NCBI GenBank assembly: GCA_964017155.1
Contig: OZ024854.1
Span: 18,206,055-18,270,054, forward strand
Direction: 5' to 3'
DNA length: 64,000 nt
Source of the DNA: Oasisia sp. SBJ-2009
Lineage: Eukaryota > Annelida > Polychaeta > Sabellida > Siboglinidae
Shown here: in pieces, positions 1 through 64,000 of the stretch
How the letters are laid out: every line of letters starts with the position of its first letter
How positions within the stretch are numbered: the first letter of the stretch is position 1
Position numbers and translations under genes: made by a program
Notes under the pieces: generated by a model
The model's database searches: none
The model's input: the letters and a program-made list of their open reading frames with translations, nothing else
What the model was told of the DNA's origin: nothing

Positions 1-98
1 TTTTACCCGTCCACAACCCGTCCTCCATATTTCTACCCGTCCATATTCGTTTTTACCCGTCCAAATGACGGGTGGACGGGTCTCTAGATAAAGCTATG
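1..98 (+). repeat. MITE-A copy 1 (3' end only)
   Basis: The right half of a short interspersed element is cut by the window edge. It carries the repeated 'acccgtcca' words, the segment 'gacgggtggacgggt' and the terminal 'agataaagctatg'. The same end is seen at 25411 and 37634. No coding capacity. Confidence 0.75.
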
Positions 99-473
99 GT
101 TCATTCGTTAATTGATATAGGTCTGATTTTTAGACTAGTTACTTGGTTAGTGTCACTCTTGTTTAGACAAGTACTGCATACATGCATACATTGCGATATC
201 ATTTAACAGGTTAATACGCTTTTCATCTATTTTGAAACAGGATCCAATTGATATTTCTGCCATTTTACCAGTGTTCTAGATAAAACTTGTTATTCCATGC
301 ATCAAATGACCGATACTGTGGCAGCCCCCAGGAAATTAGGACAGGGATATTAACTGCATGATGCCTGCAACCAATTTATACAGTCACTGACTCACATTCT
401 AAATTAATCCTCTCTACGACTGTCACATGCATACTGAGTCTTCCCCAGTACAAAAAACAGTTATCTATGCGCT

Positions 474-690
474 GCATAACTTTATGCAGAGACCCATCCA
501 CCCATCATTTGGATAGGTAAAAACTGTTGTGGATGGGTAAAAAAATGAAGGAGTAAAAAATAATCTTCCAAAAGTGAGTGTAAATGGTGTCACATATATA
601 TTATAGTCATTTAAAGTTTGTAAACAGCCTTAACAGTAACATCCATGTGTCCACCAAAACATGTGTGATTGGCAATAATCATGCATAATG
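474..690 (-). repeat. MITE-A copy 2
   Basis: Reverse-oriented copy. It opens with 'ctttatgcagagaccc', the complement of the family's right end, and closes with 'attggcaataatcatgcataa', matching the left end 'ttatgcagga..attgccag'. About 217 bp, moderately decayed. Confidence 0.7.
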
Positions 691-1249
691 TGCTGATGTG
701 CTGTAATTTCTTTGCAGTGGTATATAAACTAGTTAAAAGTGAAACCTGTTACATCCAAAATGCGACAGGATTTTAGCATTGAAGCTTACTTGATTGGTGT
801 AGACTGGGTGTCTCGCTGGTAAACAGAATGTGGTTCATTACCATCCTACATTTTCTAATAGAATTAAATGTAAATGAACTGAATTACAATTCTCAATACA
901 CACAAAATCAATTACTTTAGTTTACCTTATATCGTCTATTACTATGCTACTTTACGGGTCACTAACAATGTTTCATAGATTTAGTACAACTCATTTCTGT
1001 TAATTTCAGCGAAGTTTGAGTTCAGTTACAGTGGTCAGTTACATTTTCACAACTTGATGGTAGTTATATTCTTCAAACAAACTGTTAGCTAAGTCACCAT
1101 GCACTGTAGAATTTATTGCAGTTAAAATGTTCACTTTTTAGAGGTATGATTACGATGTATATTTTTCATTGAACACAACTTCAATAAAGTAACGCTGTTT
1201 GTAAAAGAGAAAGATATATTTTTATACACAATAATGACAATATCCTATC

Positions 1250-1437
1250 ACTGGGACTGCTCAAAGCAATATAATTATAGATTTTTCTCGCTGGCAGACA
1301 ACTCCAATCAAAAACTACCACAACGTCTATGGGAAGCATTCAGCCATGCAGCAATTAATGTCCAAAGTCTGTTCACCTGTATGCCCCATTGTCTAGAGTC
1401 AGCTACTCATTCATGTATCCGAGTGCACTGAAGCAAC
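1250..1437 (+). repeat. Interspersed family B, copy 1
   Basis: Shares the words 'gactgctcaaagc', 'gggaagcattcagcca', 'gcaattaa' and 'actcattcat' in the same order as the better copy at 3839-4052. Non-coding, decayed. The short open frame across it is an artefact. Confidence 0.65.
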
Positions 1438-1535
1438 ATACAGTAAGACAATTTGCCCATGATTCAATATGGCAAAACAAAATTCAAACACGTGTTCTCT
1501 AAACTGAGAATACGGTGCTCTAGCCTTTGTGCTAC

Positions 1536-1640
1536 AGGTCTTTATGCAGGACCACATTGTGCTAGTCCAAACATGTAGTGGTAGACACAAAATTAGATAT
1601 GTGTGTCAACTCAACATTCATGGAAGCCAGTCCAGATGTG

Positions 1641-1737
<97 letters not shown>

Positions 1738-1926
1738 TGTACACCATAATCCATGCACACAAACAGATGACATCCACTATCAAAGCATAATTGACAATTT
1801 ATATGTATGCTTTCTGAAGACCATTTTCGCTCAATAAATAATTAGTCCATTACCCATCCACTGACATTTCTGCCCATCCAAAATGGACTTTTCCCATCTA
1901 AAGGACGAGTAGATGTGTCTTTTAGT
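1536..1926 (+). repeat. MITE-A copy 3, expanded by an AT microsatellite
   Basis: Begins 'tctttatgcaggaccac' like the left end at 25172 and finishes with 'acccatccac', 'gcccatccaaaatgg' and 'gtcttttagtctagat' like the right end. An (AT)n tract sits in the middle. Boundaries are approximate. Confidence 0.55.
1643..1734. repeat. (TA)n microsatellite
   Basis: About 90 bp of almost pure TA dinucleotide. The tyrosine/isoleucine open frames over it on both strands are artefacts. Confidence 0.97.
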
Positions 1927-1989
1927 CTAGATACATCTACGCTGTGCTCTACCCTTAGCTGAGAAAGAGAAGCCTTCCTGGTGTTGTAG

Positions 1990-40950
<38,961 letters not shown>

Positions 40951-41205
40951 GACACAGGCGTCAAGTGACAACTGATGACGTCAAGTTGGACCAGGAGAGA
41001 GGTCTCACAGTCCAGTCAGGGACACAAACAGTTGTGGTGTTATTACAAATCTGTGTTGTGGCGGTGGATACGTTTGTCATCTTGTAGTTAGTTGACAAAA
41101 CTATTGCTGTGATAGTTGTCAACGTGATTGACAGGTGACGTATTGTACACACGACCACTGTAAAGTCGTTAAGTCTTCAGGGTGACGTACCTGTAGACCT
41201 GAAAA

Positions 41206-41350
41206 CTGGGTCGGGTCTTGTCCAGGTGTTGTACCTGTCTGCCTGAGAACAGTCTTGTCCAGGTGTTGTACCTGTCTGCCTGAGAACAGTCTTGTCCAGG
41301 TGTGACACACCTGAGAACTGAGTCTTGTCCAGGTGTAGCACCTGAGAATG
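41206..41350. repeat. 37-bp minisatellite in HECW 3' UTR
   Basis: About 3.5 units containing 'cttgtccaggtgttgtacc' and 'tgtctgcctgagaacagt'; the last units are shortened. Three overlapping minus-strand frames across it are artefacts. Confidence 0.85.
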
Positions 41351-41689
41351 GTGACATTCAGCCATCCCATTTTAGCCTGCTACATTGCACGTGTGCCCAT
41401 CAGGTAGTGTCCAGCCTGTAGTGTCCAGCCTGTAGTGTCATCTTATCAACATTTTACTTGTTTTATCCTTGTATCAAGGTATTGTCACAGCTGACGGGAG
41501 CAAACATAAACAAATCTTTTTCTTTACCATTTCTTTCTATAATATACACGCAACAGAACAGAAACACAAGAATCATGCAGTTAGGTATCTACATACTTTT
41601 AATGTAGAATTAGCCTATCCTAACTGCCATATTTCTCTCCACCATAAACATGCAAACAAAACAACTCAAGAAAGACATAATCTACATAA

Positions 41690-41695
41690 TTTATT
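41690..41695 (-). terminator. Poly(A) signal AATAAA for NDUFS1
   Basis: TTTATT on the plus strand reads AATAAA on the minus strand, about 325 nt past the NDUFS1 stop and before the HECW coding end. Position fits; no transcript evidence. Confidence 0.5.
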
Positions 41696-42016
41696 TTCCT
41701 TGTCACTTGCACACTGCCGCCGACAGCAACAGCATAACATAGAATCAATGATTCCTTCCACTAGTCAACACTATGGACACCTTCACAGCGCACAGATTCA
41801 ATGTTCCTTTTCTCGGCCCATCACCGACACACGTTTCGCGTGAATGTTCCTCTCCTAGACTCCACAAGCAACAGTCACAGACTCTTAATATCTGCTTAAA
41901 TCTTAAACACATTTGACAGCAAAAGTCGCTGTGTTAACACGACAATGTCCAGCGAGGACACAGTTCAATATTGCGGTGTTGTTGTACACGTCAACACCAC
42001 CTGGTGGCGTGGCTGT

Positions 42017-58309
<16,293 letters not shown>

Positions 58310-58504
58310 CGCTGGCTACCACCTATTGTCCTAGAAATTCACAGAAACACTGTACATAGATACTCAGAACACAAATAAATGATTAGGAATGGGCCAAAAC
58401 ATGTTAATCCCTCAATAGTGCACATTTTGTGATTTTACTACTGTTTATGTAACACCGATGGGTTATGGACTTATGGTGAGTTTTGCAAGACCAGGCTAAC
58501 ATTA

Positions 58505-58760
58505 AGAGGGGCACGAATAGTGTAGTGGTTAGCACACCTGTCTGGCTTGCCAGTGGCCTGGGTTCAATACCCGACAGACATAGTGTATTCAAATGGTGTT
58601 AAAAAAACTAGACCTCAACACTGTGTATCCCTCGTGAATCGGATAATTGTCTCAATTTGGGATGTAAAAGAACCATCGAGGATGACAAGCACCCTCACAT
58701 GAGTAAGTACCAGCATAGAAAGGTCAGCTTGGTGTAAATGCTACAAAAAAGACTGAATCG
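58505..58760 (+). mobile_element. tRNA-derived SINE
   Basis: Begins 'aggggcacgaatagtgtagtgg', has a box A-like 'tagtgtagtggttagcac' and a box B 'gggttcaatacccgacag' at tRNA spacing, then a ~170-bp non-tRNA body ('gggatgtaaaagaacc'). The box A arm resembles Val/Asp-type tRNAs. The acceptor stem does not pair, so it is not a functional tRNA. Confidence 0.72.
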
Positions 58761-59064
58761 TTCAATGAGACCTCATAAGATCATAACTTTGTAACCACGA
58801 TATATACAGACCAGTTAAGTTAATAGAACCGTCTCGAATGCTGGAAAGAACTAGAACTGAACTAGAACATAAGCTGTACTTTATTTCTAATTATTATTAC
58901 GCATGTACAGTACCTCTTAAACATAGAAAAAAATATATATTAATCCAAGGTTCCTCGTAATAAAAATGATCTAATTATGTGAATGCAAACTCTGTATTTA
59001 TTGCTATTGATAACTAATGTATACTTTAAATGTAGCATGAGTATACTGACAGTGCACATACCTA

Positions 59065-59067
<3 letters not shown>

Positions 59068-59098
<31 letters not shown>
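59068..59098. repeat. (TA)n microsatellite
   Basis: About 30 bp of pure TA. Confidence 0.95.
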
Positions 59099-59108
<10 letters not shown>

Positions 59109-59125
59109 AACCTGTATATACATTT

Positions 59126-59401
59126 CAGGATTGGGCTCAAATGCGTATTTGTATACATAAAATTTATGTATTTATATTTGAATAGAAAATCACAAAAGGG
59201 CATGTATTTGCATTTAATATTTGGTCTGTATTTGAAAAGTATTTGAAAATAAAATAAAATACATAAAAATTACTAACAAAAGGTGAAAGCATTGCCTGAC
59301 ATAAACTGGCTCAGGAGTTGAAACAGAATGTTTTTCACAACAGCGGGCAGGCACCACTGAGAAAATTGTTGGGTCCAAATATGTATTTGGACCCAACACT
59401 G
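59126..59401. mobile_element. hAT-like MITE (family E) with target-site duplication
   Basis: Termini CAGGATTGGGCTCAAATGCG and, reversed, CAGTGTTGGGTCCAAATACA. Flanked by 8-bp direct repeats atacattt (59118-59125) and atacaatt (59402-59409), seven of eight identical. The right end contains a perfect 15-bp hairpin at 59367-59398. Interior rich in 'tatttga' words. Non-coding. Confidence 0.85.
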
Positions 59402-60145
59402 ATACAATTTTAGTGATATGTGTGTGTTGGCATCACAGGCTTATCTACTACCAGTAGCTAGAGACATGTGTGCCTGTCTTCACGATTGACAACCTGGTAT
59501 TACAAGTATGTAAGAACTGACAGGCCAGACGGAAGTTCGAGTGCACAAACTGACCACTAGGTTAACCAACAGTTTCAAGTCTAGAGACGACATTAATTAC
59601 TATCACTGGCAAAACTGGTACTGAATAGTGACACGTATAATCAAATTTATCAGTGTTGACTAAATGAGTGGCTTGAATAACATTTGTCTGCACCAAAACT
59701 GACAAATATATTAATTACTGGAAGACGTGGGTTGCAAAGTGTGTGCTTCAACTGAAATTTGGATCACAGCCAAAACATTTAAGGAGAAGCTAAATGCATC
59801 AAATTGGCAGTGAACAATAATATTTGCATAAACAACTGTAATTATTATATTACTGAACAATTCAATACGGATTTTAAGAATGGAAATTTAAACATATCCG
59901 CATACAGAGTGTCATAAATTGCATTAAATACCTCTCGCTAACATCAATTTCACTAGAAAAAAGGTTATGGTTATATTACAAAATGTGTTATTTATACACG
60001 CAAATTGGCAATGAGAATGGTTACTAACCTCAACAACAGTTTATCTATAACAAAAGTTTTTTTTTACAACAATGTGAGTGTTCTGTTAACAAGTTAACAA
60101 ACTATTTTTAGCTAAACCCTACAGTAATTTGTACCAAAGTACTGT

Positions 60146-60163
60146 CTGTCTGTCTGTCTGTCT
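60146..60163. repeat. Short (TGTC)n
   Basis: Four to five tandem TGTC units. Confidence 0.85.
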
Positions 60164-62332
60164 ACAGTACTTAGCAGGTTAGCACGTAACATTTTAATGT
60201 GGCTTGCATGGTTTAACCAATCTGCTGTACGTCATAGAGGAACTGGACAACTGATGTCGGATTGTTAACATGAAACAAATGTAATTGAAGCAGCTTTGTT
60301 TGTTATTCAATGCGTTGTGTGACCATCGTTGAGGAGACAAAAACGTGACTTGATATCTTAATAATGAGGTATGGGCTACATCCAACATTTATCCTAGTCT
60401 TTCTCAAGATGACAACTATGGGTCTTTAATCCAGCCCATCCAGGATAAAACCCAATGGACAAAATCCAAACCGCTTATTTCAAATGTGTACGAAACCCTA
60501 ATGCTCAGTCTAGGAGTGACTAGATTTTGTTTACATGCTAAACACACCATGCATTCAAATTAATAATAATAACCTGAATTTCAGCAGTAAAACACACAAT
60601 GATTTGACACATGCTATGCAAAAGCTCGCTAAAAATTCAAAACTACAATTATATGTCCACTACTGTCGTAACATTACCTTATGATTATTCTCTAATTCCC
60701 AATTTAGAGAGCTAATTTACTGTGCTGAATTAACTTGTACTTGATAACATCTCTGAGACATTGTTGGCAGGCCATTTCAGCCTAGTAAATTATTATACAC
60801 TGTACCAATTCCATATTATTAACGCTGCCCTAAAACATATCTGTCAGATTCTTAAACAAGAGGTACCAGTATCTATCAACTGCAATTATCAAGCTGCTCC
60901 AGTCGGCGAAGACACTGACTGGTTTGTGGAAGCCAAGAACTGGACCTGGTAGGATATCAACTGGTGTGAGTTGTCGTTGATAATATTTTTGCACCTAATA
61001 TAATTATCTACTGCCAGAATATTTATCACCTACACATACAGCTATAATTTTATCTTTATCTTAATATCTACCCAAAGTAGTATTTACAATACTTTATTAA
61101 ATGGACATCAACTAGTCAATGTCTATGTAAATAATTGTTCACCTAGTGAAGGGCTGTTTTGTTTATTAATAGCAAACATTACATCAACAAATTACAGCAA
61201 CTTATGCATCCGCCTAGCTCGTTCAATCAATTAAATGGCAACTTGAATGGTCTGAGATGAAGCGTTCTCCTTGTTTGGTAAGTACAGTAGACTTCTATTA
61301 TAATGTCCCTTGTTATACTAGTGTGCAACATACACCAGTGGTAGATCTGTCCACTAGTCTGCTAGCCCATACAATAGTAAAAATTAATACTACAGACTGG
61401 TAAACCTGCCTACCACGCCCTACCAGCTAGTCCAACAAATGTCGGAGGACATTCATGGAGGAAAAATTTGAGCGATATTCGTTTATATAGCTTAGAATTT
61501 CTAAACGAATCGAATAGCGGAAAAGGGCTTGAATATTTGAAATTTCGAATACAAATCAATTTTTTTCCTGATCTTAGAAGATTTTGATTGTTTTCATTAA
61601 AAGCCATTTCACTAAGCATTGCCAAAATCTTTGATTCCCCTTAGCAACTGACCAATCAAGAAAGAAATGTTGTTGATGGACAATTAGATTTCAAAACTTA
61701 TTTGTCTGGCAGAAATAAATATTATAGCTTGTTTCTATCACTGAATATAATTTGTGAATTATCATATTCTTACAGATTATTGGATACATTTTTAATTAAT
61801 CCTTTGACATTGCTATAATTTTATATTACTTAAAATCGGCATGGACACTGTTTTATTTGGGTAGCTTGGCCCTTATAGAATTGGCATCCCGCCATTTAGC
61901 AGTCTTGTTTGCCTCTTCTACGCTTCACTTTCTCGAGACACCGACCGTTTCCAATGAGAATGACAACGACTGTCATCAGTCATAATCAAGCCATCGTGCA
62001 GCAGCGGTTATTATTTACGAAACACATAAAATTGTGTTACTGTTGAAATTTAAACAATGTTAGGCATATATGTAGTCCGGGTGGCAGATGTAATTCTTCT
62101 AGTCCTTCTTCTAACACCAAAGCAAACCGGCAAGGCCGGCAATACGAACGAGTAATGACTGTCTAATGTGTTGTTGACAATACATGTGGTGTGAATTATA
62201 TATGCACTGGTGCTTTTACAGTAACCCTAGCACATCATCCAGCAAGGTATGTTATGTATTTTACAAATGCATGCATGCTTTCTGACATTGCACACACCGT
62301 TTAAGTAAACACGGCGACAAAATAATACAAAC

Positions 62333-62395
62333 CTGTCAAACGTCCGAAGCCGAAGGACGAAATTAAAATGGCGGTACGCGCTTTGTTTGCTGGGA
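62333..62395 (-). promoter_or_regulatory. NDUFS1: Candidate NDUFS1 promoter and untranslated first exon
   Basis: A small CpG-rich patch. On the plus strand it contains 'aaaatggcgg', a YY1-type element typical of starts of nuclear mitochondrial genes. On the minus strand it runs into 'cgtttgacag' then 'gtttgt', a usable donor that could join the acceptor before 58330. No transcript evidence. Confidence 0.35.
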
Positions 62396-62708
62396 AAACC
62401 TCCGCAAATACTTAAATATAAAGTGTGTTTTCCTACTTACACCAGATGATGACAATGTGCATGGGATTCTTAATTATTCAGATACAAATTAAAAGTACAA
62501 TTATTAATATATGATTGCCCTTGCAAGAAAATATAAAATTACCGCACCAGAGCATACATAATATTACCCACTGCTATCTGACCAGTGACCACAGCCTGGA
62601 CTAGCGTCTATCTAAGTCACTGACGGAAATACAGTCGCAATTTTTTTGTAGACGTGACATGACTGTATCATAACATGTACACGCACAGCACATGCACACA
62701 CACACCCC

Positions 62709-62709
<1 letters not shown>

Positions 62710-62755
<46 letters not shown>

Positions 62756-62830
62756 GCGTGTGCGTGCGCGTGCATGTGCGTGCGTGCGTGCGTGCGTGGG
62801 TGCGTGCGTGCGTGCGTGCGTGTGAGAGAG
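62710..62830. repeat. (GT)n / (GTGC)n compound microsatellite
   Basis: Pure GT for about 40 bp, then 'gtgcgt' variants and 'gagaga'. Cys/Val and Thr/His frames over it are artefacts. Confidence 0.96.
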
Positions 62831-63399
62831 AGAGCGCGCGTACGCGCACGTGTGTGTTACGAAATATGGTAGTTATGGAACGCACTATGCATTTTATCTG
62901 TATGAATAGGTCACAATAACACGTACATCTACACCATCTGTAGAACCTGTGAACATGACATGCACACTACCGTATTTATAGACGTCATAATGAAGAACCC
63001 CACGTTATTGTAGCTCTAATGTTAGTTCTAGTTGTTTCCATCACTCAGTAGGATTCAATTGATTGATTAGTTTATATTACAGTGTTTTCACAATATTATG
63101 ATCTTATCTCATTGAACTAGTCATAGTCAGTCTTAATTTATAAGGTTGTTTTGGGTGGTTTCTGAGCCCCACGTGTATTTCGCTTAGATAGTTAATTTTG
63201 GCATTCCCATCGGCAGCTATTTAGGAATCATCTTTACTTATAACGGGAATTGCCTTTTGCTATCTAGGTTGACGACAATGCCCATTGTCTTGTCTTTACT
63301 ATATTTACATTATAACTACTTCAGATGTTATTAAAGGGCATTGCCATTTTTCACACACATTCAGTGACTCTCTTTCGCTACATAAACATAGCAATGCGC

Positions 63400-63720
63400 A
63401 GCAGATTCCAATACCCATCATCTCCTATACAGCTCTATAGATTAGGCGAGGGGCCACTGGGTTTACGCCAAGCCGACCTTTCAGTGCGGGTATTATCAGG
63501 ATGCTACAATGTCGTCGTCCGTGGTTCTTTTGCGTCACAAACTTAGACAGGACCGAAATTAACGCGATTCTCCGTTTCACGAGGGATACACGGTCCACAA
63601 TGTTGAGAGCCAGTTTTCTACACCAAATATACCATGTCTGCCCTGCCCGGGTATTGACCGAACCCGAACCACAGGCGTGCCTGGTGCTTGGTGTCTGGTG
63701 CCAGGCGGATGTGCAAACCA
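63400..63720. other. Unidentified GC-richer segment
   Basis: Higher GC and CpG than its surroundings, with overlapping open frames on both strands (93 codons plus strand from 63501, 98 codons minus strand). I recognise no domain in either and see no splice or start context that decides between them. It could be an exon of a neighbouring gene or an old transposon piece. Confidence 0.3.
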
Positions 63721-64000
63721 CGAAGAACTATTGGCCGAAAAAAATGAATCTATCATACAAAACTGCTGGGTCTATCAATTAACTGTGATAGAGAGTTTAT
63801 TGTCGGAATCGCATACATCATACAAATAAACATAATCAGCAAATAATATGACAATATTATATATAGTACACGATTCCCGGCTGACAATTCTGAGCCAATT
63901 ACGGCTGTAACCAGTAAATAAGATGAATACTTCAAAAGAAGAAACTCGCCGCTGTCTACACAGCAATAGTTGTATAAACAATGTAATAATAAGTTAACGT

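Larger units (their letters stand above)
1..1989 (+). other. HECW intron (5' part outside window)
   Basis: No exon of HECW or any other gene could be recognised here. The stretch holds three copies of MITE-A (1-98, 474-690, 1536-1926), one copy of interspersed family B (1250-1437) and an AT microsatellite. The exons for the first ~100 HECW residues must lie before base 1. Confidence 0.7.
58310..64000. other. 5' flank of NDUFS1
   Basis: No protein gene recognised. Holds a tRNA-derived SINE (58505-58760), a (TA)n tract (59068-59098), a hAT-like MITE (59126-59401), a short (TGTC)n (60146-60163), a candidate NDUFS1 first exon (62333-62395), a GT/GC compound microsatellite (62710-62830) and an unexplained GC-richer stretch (63400-63720). 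Stretches 59600-60100, 60200-62200 and 62880-63400 show nothing. Confidence 0.7.

Noticed and set aside
58505..58580. A functional tRNA gene
   Set aside because: Box A and box B are present but the acceptor and anticodon stems do not pair; a SINE body follows.
62601..62919. Thr/His and Cys/Val rich frames
   Set aside because: Microsatellite translations.

Overview
This is nuclear DNA of an animal, most likely a marine invertebrate bilaterian; the species cannot be fixed from the sequence. The background is AT-rich and repeat-dense. The two genes are split into many GT-AG exons, and their proteins are clearly the animal HECW ubiquitin ligase and mitochondrial NDUFS1. There are no bacterial operons, CRISPR arrays or canonical tRNA/rRNA genes.

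Layout: (1) bases 1-40830, plus strand, hold all but the first exons of a HECW1/HECW2-type E3 ligase. I place 26 coding exons from 1990 to the stop at 40828-40830. All phases agree and give 1537 residues: end of the N-terminal HECW domain, C2 domain, a 520-residue disordered region in one 1560-nt exon, WW1, helical box, WW2 and a complete HECT domain with its catalytic cysteine. The first ~100 residues lie upstream of the window. (2) Bases 40831-42016 are the tail-to-tail interval. (3) Bases 42017-58309, minus strand, hold a complete NDUFS1 gene (75-kDa iron-sulfur subunit of complex I): 17 coding exons, 732 residues, a plausible mitochondrial presequence and all 12 iron-sulfur ligands. (4) Bases 58310-64000 are the 5' flank of NDUFS1, with a possible untranslated first exon near 62333-62395.

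Introns carry most of the unusual content: six copies of a short inverted-repeat element, an interspersed family ending in a 'gctatataaa' type tail, a TTAA-flanked long-inverted-repeat element split by a hAT-type element that itself holds a third repeat, two further hAT-like families, three decayed LINE fragments, a tRNA-derived SINE, and many mini/microsatellites, several touching splice junctions.

The genes do not act in one pathway: HECW ubiquitinates cytosolic targets, NDUFS1 carries electrons in complex I. They are physical neighbours; their human counterparts HECW2 and NDUFS1 lie on the same arm of chromosome 2 (2q32-q33), so the linkage may be ancient. The best candidates for something undescribed are a phase-compatible internal first exon of HECW (17159-17336), a 21-nt in-frame microexon inside the HECT domain (37738-37758), an in-frame alternative acceptor (33106 versus 33175), a PPxY motif and three SH3-type motifs in the HECW linker, and an NDUFS1 coding exon that is the first unit of a decayed tandem repeat.
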